From: Streptomyces fragilis
Lineage (GTDB): Bacteria; Actinomycetota; Actinomycetes; Streptomycetales; Streptomycetaceae
NCBI RefSeq assembly: GCF_003112515.1
Contig: NZ_BEVZ01000004.1
Location: forward strand, 930,001-994,000
DNA: 64,000 nucleotides
Direction of reading: 5' to 3'
The notes under the pieces were generated by a model that had not been told where the DNA came from, did no database searches, and worked only from the letters and a program-made list of their open reading frames with translations. Each line of letters begins with the position of its first letter. The stretch's first letter is position 1. The position numbers and the translations under genes were made by a program. Of this stretch, positions 56,194 through 64,000 are shown piece by piece.

Positions 56194-56840
56194 CAGGCCT
56201 CGCTCCCTTCGGTGACGGCCTGGCCGCCGGACACGAAGGACTCGAAAGCGGCCTTGGTGAAGACCACGTCGTCCGAGACGAGAACGTCGTACGTGTTCAG
56301 CTGGCCCGGCTCCAGGATGTGGACCTGGGGCAGGTTGCGGGCGGACAGCCACGCGGCCTCGTCGGCGCGGTCGACGACCAGGAGCAGGTTCTTGCGCTCC
56401 GAGATTTTGCCGAACAGCGACTTCGCGGCCTTCGTGGAGGCGGCACCCTCGACCACGCCGGAGACGACGTGGATGCGGTTGTGACGCGCCCGGTCGGTGA
56501 GGGCGCCACGCAGGGCGGCGGCCTTCATCTTCTTGGGGGTCCGCTGCGAGTAGTCACGCGGCACGGGACCGTGCACGACGCCACCACCGGCGAACTGGGG
56601 CGCGCGGGTCGAACCCTGACGGGCGCGACCGGTGCCCTTCTGGCGGTACGGCTTGCGGCCACCACCACGGACCTCGGCGCGGGTCTTGGTCTTGTGCGTG
56701 CCCTGACGGGCAGCGGCCAGCTGCGCGACGACGACCTGGTGGATCAGCGGGATGCTGACCTTGGCGTCGAAGATCTCCGCGGGGAGCTCGACGGTACCGG
56801 CCTTGTCGCCCACCGGCGAAAGGATGTCAACAGTGCTCAT
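56193..56840 (-). CDS. rplD: 50S ribosomal protein L4
   Basis: 215 residues: MSTVDILSPVGDKAGTVELP, the tunnel loop KTKTRAEVRGGGRKPYRQKGTGRARQGS, and KSLFGKISERKNLLLVVD. The ATG at 56840 lies 4 bases after the rplC stop; a longer upstream reading is rejected. Confidence 0.97.
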   Translation of the reverse strand: MSTVDILSPVGDKAGTVELPAEIFDAKVSIPLIHQVVVAQLAAARQGTHKTKTRAEVRGGGRKPYRQKGTGRARQGSTRAPQFAGGGVVHGPVPRDYSQRTPKKMKAAALRGALTDRARHNRIHVVSGVVEGAASTKAAKSLFGKISERKNLLLVVDRADEAAWLSARNLPQVHILEPGQLNTYDVLVSDDVVFTKAAFESFVSGGQAVTEGSEA

Positions 56841-56844
56841 TACC

Positions 56845-57489
56845 TCAGGCCCCCTTGGCCGCGGTGCGGACCAGGACGAGGCCGCCGTTCGGACCGGGAA
56901 CCGCGCCCTTGATGAGCAGCAGACCCTTCTCCGCGTCAACGGCGTGGACGGTCAGGTTCTGGGTGGTCACGCGCTCGTTGCCCATACGGCCAGCCATGCG
57001 CATGCCCTTGAAGACGCGGCCCGGGGTGGCGCAGCCACCGATCGAACCGGGCTTGCGGTGCACGCGGTGGGCACCGTGCGAGGCCTTGCCGCCACGGAAG
57101 TTGTGACGCTTCATGACACCGGCGAAGCCCTTGCCCTTGCTCTTGCCGGTCACGTCGACCTTGATGCCGGCCTCGAACACCTCGGCGGTGATCTCCTGGC
57201 CGAGGGTGTACTCGGAAGCGTCCGAGGTACGGATCTCGACGAGGTGGCGGCGGGGAGTGACGTCGGCCTTGGCGAAGTGGCCCTTGAGGGGCTTGTTCAC
57301 CTTGCGCGGGTCGATCTCGCCGAAGGCGATCTGGACCGACTCGTAACCGTCGGCGTCGTTCGTGCGGACCTGGGTGACGACGTTGGGGCCGGCCTTGACG
57401 ACGGTGACCGGGACGACGCGGTTGTTCGCGTCCCACACCTGCGTCATGCCGAGCTTCTCGCCCAGGATGCCCTTGATCTGCTTAGCCAT
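56845..57489 (-). CDS. rplC: 50S ribosomal protein L3
   Basis: 214 residues: GILGEKLGMTQVWDANNRVVPVTVV, the peptidyl-transferase loop HNFRGGKASHGAHRVHRKPGSIGGCATPGRVFKGMRMAGRMG and TVHAVDAEKGLLLIKGAVPGP. ATG at 57489, 17 bases after rpsJ. Confidence 0.98.
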   Translation of the reverse strand: MAKQIKGILGEKLGMTQVWDANNRVVPVTVVKAGPNVVTQVRTNDADGYESVQIAFGEIDPRKVNKPLKGHFAKADVTPRRHLVEIRTSDASEYTLGQEITAEVFEAGIKVDVTGKSKGKGFAGVMKRHNFRGGKASHGAHRVHRKPGSIGGCATPGRVFKGMRMAGRMGNERVTTQNLTVHAVDAEKGLLLIKGAVPGPNGGLVLVRTAAKGA

Positions 57490-57506
57490 TCTCAGATCAC
57501 CGGCCT

Positions 57507-57815
57507 TCAGAGCTTGATCTCGATGTCGACACCGGCCGGGAGGTCGAGTCGCATCAGGGAGTCAACGGTCTTCGGAGTCGGGTCGAGAATGTCGATCAGG
57601 CGCTTGTGCGTGCGCATCTCGAAGTGCTCGCGCGAGTCCTTGTACTTGTGCGGCGACTTGATGACGCAGTACACGTTCTTCTCAGTGGGCAGCGGCACCG
57701 GGCCCGCGACCGACGCACCAGTGCGAGTCACCGTCTCGACGATCTTCTTCGCAGAGGAGTCGATGACCTCGTGGTCGTAGGCCTTGAGCCGGATGCGGAT
57801 CTTCTGTCCCGCCAT
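57507..57815 (-). CDS. rpsJ: 30S ribosomal protein S10
   Basis: 102 residues: MAGQKIRIRLKAYDHEVIDSSAKKIVET, PTEKNVYCVIKSPHKYKDSREHFEMRTHKRL and DLPAGVDIEIKL. ATG at 57815. First gene of the whole S10-spc-alpha series; it also doubles as the transcription antitermination factor NusE. Confidence 0.98.
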   Translation of the reverse strand: MAGQKIRIRLKAYDHEVIDSSAKKIVETVTRTGASVAGPVPLPTEKNVYCVIKSPHKYKDSREHFEMRTHKRLIDILDPTPKTVDSLMRLDLPAGVDIEIKL

Positions 57816-58455
57816 GGCTACTCAGTAGTCCTGTCTCTAGTAACGCTCTGGAACCCAGTGGGTTTGCTGGACCCTCTTCGCCGACCCACGCGGTCGGGCG
57901 TGTCGCGCTCCCGTCGATACGAAGTCCCGAACGGATCGGAATTCCCTACCAGAAGGTGATGGGAGTGCGGCTCGCTGCCGCGGAACCGGGAGCGGAAGGC
58001 CCACCGGGTGCCTGGCCGGAGCTGCGCCGACACTTCCCGGAAGATTCCCGTACTTCCAGCCCACGCGGGACTGACGAGTACTGTGGGACTCGCTTCCGGT
58101 CCTCCCGGCGGGAGGCGTGCGACATCAACACTCGACCGAGCAACTTGGCTAGTGTGCCATACGGCAGACGAGCCTGGCCAATCGGGCGGAAGAGAGTACC
58201 CGGCACGACGAGCACGTCAAACCCAAGGGTGCCGTGTCGCGCACGGTCCGTTCGAAAGCGCAGGTCAGCGGGGTTTCGCGGGACACGGTCGGCCCATCCG
58301 CGGCCCCGTCGCCACGGCTGCCCGCTCCCCCGTCGCCGGACCTGCGGGGCCGCGGGCGCGGCGACCCCCGCCGAATGTGGCGCGGATCATGCCCGATCGG
58401 GTGAAGCGCGGGGTGGACGCCCGGCCGGGACGGGACGGCCGCGGGGCAACCCGGC
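57816..58455. other. 640-bp spacer between rpsJ and the marR gene, S10 promoter region
   Basis: No credible gene. It must contain the S10 operon promoter on the minus strand. One weak candidate is TTGGCC (58176-58181) 19 bases before CACACT (58151-58156); the spacer is long and the -10 imperfect. The base composition from 57840 to 58240 is clearly lower in GC than the surroundings, as expected for a long regulated leader of roughly 330 bases. Confidence 0.45.
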
Positions 58456-58944
58456 TCACCCGGGGCACCCCGGATGCGTGGCCGGCCCGGCGCCGTGGGC
58501 GCGGTGCAGGGTGGCGAGGGCGTCGACCAGGGCCGCCGCGGCCTGCGGGTCCAGCGGGGCGAGGAAGGAACGCTCCACGCGTTCACGTGCCTGTTCGGCC
58601 TCGGCCAGGCACCGTTCGCCCTCCGGCGTGAGGGTGATGACGTTGCGCCGCCGGTCCTGGTCGCTGCGGCGCCGCTCCACGTACCCGTTGCGCTCCAGCG
58701 AGTCGATCGCGCCGACCATGCTGGTGCGGTCCAGGCAGATCCACTCCGCGAGCTCCATCTGCGAAGGCTGCTCCCCCGACGCGTGGATGACCGCGAGGAC
58801 CGCCAGCTCACGCGGGTGGAGGCGGAACGGCGCCAGCGCCTCCCCCAGCTCGGCGGACAGGCGGCCCTGGGCCTGCTTCAGCAGGTAGCCGATGCGGTGC
58901 GACAGAAGAGGCGCGTCCTTCATGGGAATGAGCGTATCCTTCAC
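58456..58944 (-). CDS. MarR-family transcriptional regulator
   Basis: 162 residues (155 if ATG 58923 is used). Winged helix: PRELAVLAVIHASGEQPSQMELAEW, then CLDRTSMVGAIDSLERNGYVERRRSDQDRRRNVITLTPEG, the wing with the conserved DxRRR motif. It is divergent from the MFS exporter at 59011 with a 66-bp gap containing CTGATG repeats, so it most likely represses that exporter and itself; the inducing compound is unknown. Starts GTG 58944 or ATG 58923. Confidence 0.9.
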   Translation of the reverse strand: MKDTLIPMKDAPLLSHRIGYLLKQAQGRLSAELGEALAPFRLHPRELAVLAVIHASGEQPSQMELAEWICLDRTSMVGAIDSLERNGYVERRRSDQDRRRNVITLTPEGERCLAEAEQARERVERSFLAPLDPQAAAALVDALATLHRAHGAGPATHPGCPG

Positions 58945-58981
58945 TGATGTTCAGCACTACTGATGATCTGCTGAGCTGATG
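58944..58981. promoter_or_regulatory. Candidate MarR operator: CTGATG every 16 bases
   Basis: CTGATG occurs at 58944, 58960 and 58976, exactly 16 bases apart, and TCAGCA (58951-58956) forms an inverted pair with TGCTGA (58969-58974) between them. The site lies between the divergent marR and MFS genes. Confidence 0.5.
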
Positions 58982-59010
58982 AAATCCCTCGAAGGAGCCA
59001 CGTCCTCGCC

Positions 59011-60546
59011 ATGAGCGAACCCTCATTCCCCGCGTCCACGGGAACGACACGGACCGCGTCGCCCGCCGCCCCCGGCGGCGCCGACGGCGCGCCCGACCCC
59101 CGCCGCTGGTGGGGCCTGGTGGTCATCGCCCTGGCCCAGCTGATGGTGGTGCTCGACGCGACCATCGTGAACATCGCGATGCCCTCGGCGCAGAAGGCGC
59201 TGGAGATATCCGACGGCGACCGCCAGTGGATGATCACCGCCTACACCCTCGCCTTCGGCGGTCTGCTGCTGCTCGGCGGCCGGGTCGCCGACCTGGTCGG
59301 CCGCAAGCGCACCTTCGTGATCGGCCTGATCGGCTTCGCGGTGGCCTCCGCGATCGGCGGGGCGGCCCAGACGTCCGGGATGCTGTTCGCGGCCCGTGCC
59401 CTGCAGGGCGCGTTCGGCGCGCTGCTCGCCCCCAGCGCGCTCTCCCTGATGACCACCACCTTCACCGACCCGCGGGAGCGCGGCAAGGCGTTCGGCATCT
59501 ACGGCGCGCTGGCCGGCGCGGGCGGCGCGATCGGCCTGCTGCTCGGCGGCATCCTCACCGAGTACCTGGACTGGCGCTGGTGCCTGTACGTCAACATCCC
59601 GATCGCCGTGGTCGCGGTGATCGGCGCGCTGGTCCTGCTGCACGACCGGCCCGGCCACCGCGAGGCGCGGCTGGACGTGCCCGGCGTGCTGCTCGGCTGC
59701 GGCGGTCTGGTCGCCGTGGTGTACGGGTTCTCGGAGGCCGAGGCGCGGGGCTGGAGCGACTCCATGGTGCTGACGCTGCTGATCGGCGGCGCGCTGCTGC
59801 TCGTCTGCTTCGGACTCTGGCAGTCCCGGGCCGCCACCCCGCTGCTGCCGCTGCGGGTGCTCGCCGACCGCAACCGCGCGGGCAGCTTCCTCACCATGGG
59901 CCTGGCCACCATCGGCATGTTCGGCGTGTTCCTCTTCATGACGTACTACCTGCAGGGCATCCTCGGGTACTCCCCCGTCAGGACCGGTCTGGCGTTCCTG
60001 CCGATGTCCGCGGCGATCATGATCGGCTCGACGCAGATCTCGGCGCGCCTGCTGCCGAGCACCCCGCCGCGGATGCTGATGGTCCCCGGCATGGTCCTCG
60101 GCGCGGCCGGCCTGAGCTGGCTGACCTTCCTGGAGGTCGACTCCGCGTACGCGACGCACGTCCTGCCGGGCATGCTGCTGCTGGGCCTCGGCATGGGTCT
60201 GACCTTCATGCCGGTCTTCTCCACCGCGACGGCGGGCGTCCGGCCGCAGGACGCCGGCGTCACCTCGGCCACGGTCAACACCGCGCAGCAGGTGGGCGGT
60301 TCGCTCGGCACGGCCCTGCTCAACACGCTCGCCACCTCGGCCACCGGCACCTACCTGGGCGAGCACCGGCCCGGTCCGGGCGGCAAGGCGCGACTGGCTC
60401 AGGAGGCCATGGTGCACGGGTTCACCCACGCGCTGTGGTGGGGCGTCGGGGCGATGCTGCTCGCCGCCGTCGTGGCCGGTCTGCTGGTCACCACCGGCCC
60501 GGCAGCCCGCGGCCGCGGACCCCAGGCGCCGGCCGCCGCCCACTGA
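59011..60546 (+). CDS. DHA2-family MFS drug exporter (EmrB/QacA type)
   Basis: 511 residues with 14 predicted membrane helices. Signature motif A is GGLLLLGGRVADLVGRKRTF and motif C is ALAGAGGAIGLLLGGILTEY; the first helix carries the Asp in LMVVLDATIVNIAMPSAQ typical of the DHA2 proton antiporters. The first 35 residues are a Pro/Gly-rich cytoplasmic stretch. GAAGGAG precedes the ATG by 13 bases. It is controlled most likely by the divergent MarR; the substrate is unknown. Followed by an 18-bp terminator stem. Confidence 0.92.
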   Translation: MSEPSFPASTGTTRTASPAAPGGADGAPDPRRWWGLVVIALAQLMVVLDATIVNIAMPSAQKALEISDGDRQWMITAYTLAFGGLLLLGGRVADLVGRKRTFVIGLIGFAVASAIGGAAQTSGMLFAARALQGAFGALLAPSALSLMTTTFTDPRERGKAFGIYGALAGAGGAIGLLLGGILTEYLDWRWCLYVNIPIAVVAVIGALVLLHDRPGHREARLDVPGVLLGCGGLVAVVYGFSEAEARGWSDSMVLTLLIGGALLLVCFGLWQSRAATPLLPLRVLADRNRAGSFLTMGLATIGMFGVFLFMTYYLQGILGYSPVRTGLAFLPMSAAIMIGSTQISARLLPSTPPRMLMVPGMVLGAAGLSWLTFLEVDSAYATHVLPGMLLLGLGMGLTFMPVFSTATAGVRPQDAGVTSATVNTAQQVGGSLGTALLNTLATSATGTYLGEHRPGPGGKARLAQEAMVHGFTHALWWGVGAMLLAAVVAGLLVTTGPAARGRGPQAPAAAH

Positions 60547-60572
60547 GCGGGGCGCGACACCGGGACGCGGGT

Positions 60573-60613
60573 CGCGGGAGGGCGGCGGGCGAGGTGCCCG
60601 CCGCCCTCCCGCG
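60573..60613 (+). terminator. Terminator downstream of the MFS gene
   Basis: CGCGGGAGGGCGGCGGGC (60573-60590) pairs perfectly over 18 bp with 60596-60613, loop GAGGT. The next gene therefore needs its own promoter. Confidence 0.9.
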
Positions 60614-60678
60614 TCCAGGTTTGCTCCGCCTCGATCCGCCCACCCGGCCAGGGTGACCAGCGGAAGGAGAGTGACCGC

Positions 60679-61089
60679 ATGACCACGCTCAAGGTCAAGG
60701 AGATGCTCGACGCCTACCCCTCGGCGCTCGGCGGCGTGGACCGGGAGGCACTCACCGCCTGCGTCGAGGCGTGCGTGTCCTGCGACCAGGTGTGCACGGC
60801 GTGCGCGGACGCGTGTCTCTCCGAGGACATGGTCGACGAGCTCGCCACCTGCGTCCGCTCCGACCTGGACTGCGCCGACGTCTGCGGCGCCACGGCCCGG
60901 GTCCTGTCCCGGCACACCGGCTCGGACGCCGAGGTCACCCGGACCATGCTCACCGCGTGCGCCGCGGCCTGCCGGGCCTGCGGCGAGGAGTGCGCCCAGC
61001 ACACCCAGCACGACCACTGCCAACTCTGCGCCGAGGCCTGCCGCTCCTGCGAGGACGCCTGCGAGGCGCTGCTCGCGGCCCTCGGCTGA
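60679..61089 (+). CDS. Cys-rich four-helix-bundle copper-binding protein (DUF326 / Csp-like)
   Basis: 136 residues with 18 cysteines, nearly all on four amphipathic helices in CxxxC, CxxC and CxxCxxxC spacing (ACVEACVSCDQVCTACADAC, then ACAAACRACGEEC and CQLCAEACRSCEDAC). This is the pattern of the bacterial copper storage proteins, whose inward-facing Cys line the bundle and hold many Cu(I). No signal peptide, so it is the cytosolic type. GGAAGGAGAG precedes the ATG. It stands alone between a terminator and the protease gene. Confidence 0.9.
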   Translation: MTTLKVKEMLDAYPSALGGVDREALTACVEACVSCDQVCTACADACLSEDMVDELATCVRSDLDCADVCGATARVLSRHTGSDAEVTRTMLTACAAACRACGEECAQHTQHDHCQLCAEACRSCEDACEALLAALG

Positions 61090-61193
61090 CGCCCCGCCGC
61101 CGCGCCCCGCCGGCCCGGGCGGCCCGGTCTGCCCGGGCGGCCCGGTGGGGGCTGCGCGCCGGTTCGACGGAGCCGCACCCGGCACGCGGAGCA

Positions 61194-61225
61194 CCCCCGC
61201 CGGAGGTGGAGGGCTCCGGCGGGGG
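61194..61225 (-). terminator. Terminator downstream of the protease gene
   Basis: CCCCCGCCGGAG (61194-61205) pairs with CTCCGGCGGGGG (61214-61225), 12 bp, loop of 8. It lies 58 bases beyond the stop. Confidence 0.75.
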
Positions 61226-61282
61226 CGGGAGGGACGGGGCCACGGCGGCGACCGTCGCGGTGGGAGAGCCTCGGCGGACGGC

Positions 61283-62665
61283 TCAGGCGACCCGCTGCCA
61301 CAGGGCGGGCACGTTCGGCGGCTCCCAGCCGCCCTGCGCCTGGTGCTGCTGCAGGCACCGGTAGGTCACGCCGCCGTAGGTCACGGTCGCGCCCGGCTGG
61401 TAGACGGTGCCCGCCGCCCAGGTGGTGGAGCCCTGGTCGGGCGGGGTGGTCGGCGGGGTGGTGGGCGGCGTGGTCGGGCCGGCGGTCTTCAGCGTCAGCC
61501 CGTACGCGGAGAGGATCGGGTTGACCGGGTAGTAGTAGGTGGTCCCGCCGGACGAGCAGTTGCCGCTTCCGCCGGAGGTGACGCCCTGCGCCTGGCTGCC
61601 GGAGATGAACGAGCCGCCGGAGTCGCCCGGTTCGGCGCACACCGAGGTACGCGTCACGCCCGAGACGGTGCCCTCCTGGTAGGTGACGCTGGTGTTGTGC
61701 TGCTGCACGGTGCCGCAGCGCCAGCCGGTGGTGGACCCGGAGCGGCAGATCGACGCGCCCACGGCCGCCTGCGTGGAGCCCGCCACCTGGGAACTGGAGC
61801 TCGCCACGGTCGCGGTCGCCGTCCAGTTGGCGTTGACCGCCACCCAGGCCATGTCCCGGCCGGGGAAGGTGGAGCCCTGGAAGGTCCCCTGGGCGACCTG
61901 GTTGTAGCCGGAGGTGGACTGGCCGGCCGTGCCGCAGTGACCGGCGGTGACGAAGCCCTGGGTGGCGGACCGGGTCACCGGGAAGCCGATCGAACATCGA
62001 CCGCCGCCGCCCATGTAGTAGGCGTCGCCGCCGCGCAGGTCGTAGTAGGTGCGGGGGCGTTCCGCGGTCCGGACCACCGCGACGGCCGCCGGGTCCACGC
62101 CCGCCGCCTCGACCAGCTTCGCGGCCGCGGCCGGGTCGACGGCCTCGACGACGACCTTGTTGCGCTTCGGGTCGACGTAGCGGACCGGGGCGTCCAGGGC
62201 CGCGGCGGACGTCCGGGCGGCCCGGTCGAGACGGGTCCTGGCCGCCTCCAGCTCTCCCAGCGAGCGGTCCACGACGACGGCCCTGGCGCCGGCCCGCTCG
62301 ATGACCTCGACGTCGGAGCGGTCGGTGGTGGCGACCGTGAGCGTGCCGGATTCCGCGCCGGCCACCCAGGAGCCGGCGTGGTCCGCGCCGAGCTCCAGGC
62401 GCAGCCGGCCGAGCGTCGCGCCCGCCTCGGCCTCGTTGGCCAGGCGCCGCCGCGTCTGCTCGGCGGTCAGGCCGAGGTCGCGCCGGAGCGCCTCGAGAAG
62501 TCCGGCCGGGGCCCGGTCGGCCTGGAGGGTCTCGGCGGCCGAGGGAGCGTGCGGCACGGACGGGACGGTCGGCCGGGCGGCCGCGGTGCCGACCAGGCCG
62601 GACAGCACCAGCGTGCCGGCGGCGAGCAGGGCCGCGGTGCCGGCGGCCGGGGAGAGCTTGGGCAT
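61283..62665 (-). CDS. Streptogrisin-C-like secreted serine protease with chitin-binding domain
   Basis: 460 residues: signal peptide (1 to about 30, ending TAAA), an alpha-lytic/streptogrisin pro-region (about 35-205, DLGLTAEQTRRRLANEAEAG), then a mature chymotrypsin-fold domain from about 210 with the triad in FVTAGHCG, FPGRDMAW and GDSGGSF. After a Thr/Pro linker (TTPPTTPPTTPPD) is a C-terminal CBM5/12-type module (WAAGTVYQPGATVTYGGVTY, ending QGGWEPPNVPALWQRV). The layout equals S. griseus protease C. The ATG at 62665 has GGAGG upstream. The chitin-binding tail may hold the enzyme on fungal or insect chitin. Confidence 0.93.
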   Translation of the reverse strand: MPKLSPAAGTAALLAAGTLVLSGLVGTAAARPTVPSVPHAPSAAETLQADRAPAGLLEALRRDLGLTAEQTRRRLANEAEAGATLGRLRLELGADHAGSWVAGAESGTLTVATTDRSDVEVIERAGARAVVVDRSLGELEAARTRLDRAARTSAAALDAPVRYVDPKRNKVVVEAVDPAAAAKLVEAAGVDPAAVAVVRTAERPRTYYDLRGGDAYYMGGGGRCSIGFPVTRSATQGFVTAGHCGTAGQSTSGYNQVAQGTFQGSTFPGRDMAWVAVNANWTATATVASSSSQVAGSTQAAVGASICRSGSTTGWRCGTVQQHNTSVTYQEGTVSGVTRTSVCAEPGDSGGSFISGSQAQGVTSGGSGNCSSGGTTYYYPVNPILSAYGLTLKTAGPTTPPTTPPTTPPDQGSTTWAAGTVYQPGATVTYGGVTYRCLQQHQAQGGWEPPNVPALWQRVA

Positions 62666-63009
62666 GGAGGTCTCCTACGGGTGGGAGGTGGGGCAGGAGC
62701 CGTGCGGGGAGTGCGGGACTGCCGAGACCGTACGGCCGCGGCCCGTGCCCGCGTCAGCCTCCGCCCGACCCCCTCCCGCGGAGCTATGGATCGCCCCCTG
62801 CCCCGCCACCTGCGCCGCGCCCCCGTCCATGCGCCGCGCCACCGGCGCCACGCCACCACCCGGCCCCTACGCCGCGCCCCGCCGCCCGCTTCCGAGCGAC
62901 CTGGGCCTCACGCGCCGCCTAGGCGTCACGCGCCCCCCGCGCCACCCGCGCCGCGCCCCCGGCCGCGCCCCGCACCCCCTGCCCACGCCGCACCACCGGC
63001 GCCACGCCA
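62666..63009. other. 344-bp C-rich spacer between the protease and LysR genes
   Basis: No gene. From 62750 the plus strand is very C-rich and G-poor, made of repeats of CGCCGCGCCCC and a direct repeat GGCGCCACGCCAC (62843-62855 and 62998-63010). It should hold the protease promoter near 62666-62740; none was clear. Low complexity prevents any further call. Confidence 0.5.
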
Positions 63010-63936
63010 CTACCCCGCCCCGCCCCCGGCCGCACGTGCCCTGGCGTCGGCGTGGGCGGCGCGTGCCTGCGCGACGACCAGGTCGACGGCGGCTGCCGGC
63101 TGCGCGGAGCCCTGCCACGCCAGCAGGTGCCGCCAGGTCAGCGGCGCCCCCGCGAGCGGCCGGGTCACGATTCCCGGGGCCGGCGGGAAGGTCGCCCGCG
63201 CCAGCCCCAGCGCCCGACCGACCTGCACCAGGTGCACGACGGAGGAGGTGTCCGTCTCGAACAGGCTCCGCGGGGTGAACCCGGCACGGGTGCAGGCCGC
63301 GGAGAAGCAGTCCGCGAAGCAGCCGTCCCCCGGAACGGCCCCCCAGTCCTCCCCCGCGAGCTCGGCCAGGTCGATCTCCGGACGCCCCACCAGCGGATGG
63401 CCGGCCGGCAGCATCACGTGCACGGCGTCCACGGCGATCTCCCGCCAGGACACCTGCGGCGCCGCGGGCGGATGCGCGGACCCGCAGACCCCGACGAGCG
63501 CGAAGTCGATCCGCCCCTCGGAGACCAGCGCGGCCAGCTCCCGTTCCGACCAGGTGGTGGTGGTCGTCACCGGTACGCCGGGCGCCGCGTCGGACAGCCG
63601 GGCGAGCAGGCCGCCCAGCAGCGGCCCGTGCGTCCCGCCCAGCCGGAACCGCCGCGGGCCGGACCGCGAGCGGGCGAACAGCGCGGCCTCCTGCTGGAGC
63701 TCGGTCACCGCCGGGAGCACCACCCGGGTCCGCGCCAGCACCAGTTCCCCCAGCGGCGTCGCCCGCACCCCGAACCGCCCGCGCTCGAACAGTGCCCCGC
63801 CCAGCGTCCGCTCGATCCGCTTCAGCTGCGCGCTCAGCGTCGGCTGGGACAGCCCAAGCGCCGTCGCCGCACGGGTCAGGCTGCCCGCGTCGGCGATCTC
63901 CCTGATCACTCTCAGATGCCGCAACTCCAGCTCCAT
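63010..63936 (-). CDS. LysR-family transcriptional regulator
   Basis: 308 residues: N-terminal winged helix (LRHLRVIREIADAGSLTRAATALGLSQPTLSAQLKRIERTLG), then a substrate-binding domain (FRLGGTHGPLLGGLLARLSD, RIDFALVGVCG, VHVMLPAGHPLVGRP). It ends in an Ala/Arg/Gly-rich tail. The ATG at 63936 agrees with the family start. Its target is unknown: no divergent partner is inside the window, and the co-directional protease lies across a 344-bp repeat-rich gap. Confidence 0.9.
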   Translation of the reverse strand: MELELRHLRVIREIADAGSLTRAATALGLSQPTLSAQLKRIERTLGGALFERGRFGVRATPLGELVLARTRVVLPAVTELQQEAALFARSRSGPRRFRLGGTHGPLLGGLLARLSDAAPGVPVTTTTTWSERELAALVSEGRIDFALVGVCGSAHPPAAPQVSWREIAVDAVHVMLPAGHPLVGRPEIDLAELAGEDWGAVPGDGCFADCFSAACTRAGFTPRSLFETDTSSVVHLVQVGRALGLARATFPPAPGIVTRPLAGAPLTWRHLLAWQGSAQPAAAVDLVVAQARAAHADARARAAGGGAG

Positions 63937-64000
63937 GCAGGGAGCTTGGTCCCTGTGCGGGGCAGGTGCAAGGGCCGTGGCGACACAGCAGGGCGCCCCC

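Noticed and set aside
1..64000. tRNA, rRNA, insertion sequences, prophage or integrative element
   Set aside because: No cloverleaf-like or rRNA sequence, transposase, integrase or flanking attachment repeat was recognised on either strand.

Overview
The window is high-GC actinomycete chromosome, almost certainly Streptomyces. The evidence is third-position G/C codon use throughout, GTG starts, the gene order groES-groEL1 / tsaB-rimI-tsaD / alr / glmS / coaA / rplM-rpsI / S10-spc-alpha ribosomal clusters, the C+ (zinc-type) rpsN and rpmJ, Tat-type lipoprotein signals, and a sugar ABC importer encoded without its own ATPase. No tRNA, rRNA, prophage, insertion sequence or CRISPR array was seen.

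Layout. 1-1068: 3' part of the heat-shock operon groES-groEL1 (minus strand; groEL1 runs off the left edge), with two CIRCE operators on the promoter and a terminator-like hairpin between the two genes. 1176-3694: an orphan SAM methyltransferase with a THUMP-like domain and an LCP cell-wall ligase. 3798-10497: a bxlR-bxlEFG-bxlA type locus (LacI repressor, lipoprotein-dependent sugar importer, intracellular GH3 beta-xylosidase) with CGAA-N3-TTCG candidate operators. 10494-16219: secreted and small hypothetical proteins, then the tRNA t6A genes (tsaB, rimI, tsaD and a coupled 85-codon ORF, with tsaE nearby) and a degenerate L,D-transpeptidase-like protein. 16161-21149: alpha/beta hydrolase, alanine racemase, a 142-bp tandem duplication, NAD(P)HX repair enzyme and acpS. 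21191-21264: a row of DnaA-box-like sites. 21367-24126: a hypothetical protein followed by a membrane-anchored M16 peptidase. 24247-29795: amino-sugar supply (glmS, glmM), coaA and a DUF389 membrane protein.

30014-31012: rplM-rpsI. 32220-39074: the most distinctive accessory locus. It is a poly-gamma-glutamate-type cluster transcribed leftwards as capA/pgsA-like lipoprotein, a double-sensor double-HAMP membrane protein, pgsB/capB, pgsC/capC and a membrane-anchored NlpC/P60 peptidase. The genes read as a synthase, an exporter, a sensor and a hydrolase or release factor for a gamma-glutamyl polymer.

40081-57815: truA and the conserved ribosomal super-cluster on the minus strand (in order of transcription rpsJ-rplC-rplD-rplW-rplB-rpsS-rplV-rpsC-rplP-rpmC-rpsQ, rplN-rplX-rplE-rpsN-rpsH-rplF-rplR-rpsE-rpmD-rplO, secY-adk, map, infA-rpmJ-rpsM-rpsK-rpoA-rplQ). 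Hairpins mark the classical operon borders rpsQ/rplN, rplO/secY, adk/map and rplQ/truA. 58456-64000: a MarR regulator divergent from a 14-TM MFS exporter, a cysteine-rich four-helix copper-binding protein, a streptogrisin-C-like secreted protease with a chitin-binding tail, and a LysR regulator.

A recurring feature is a TAnnnT hexamer 6-8 bases before the start codon (LCP gene, lacI, tsaB, acpS, glmS, coaA, DUF389 gene, 31283 gene), which predicts many leaderless mRNAs.
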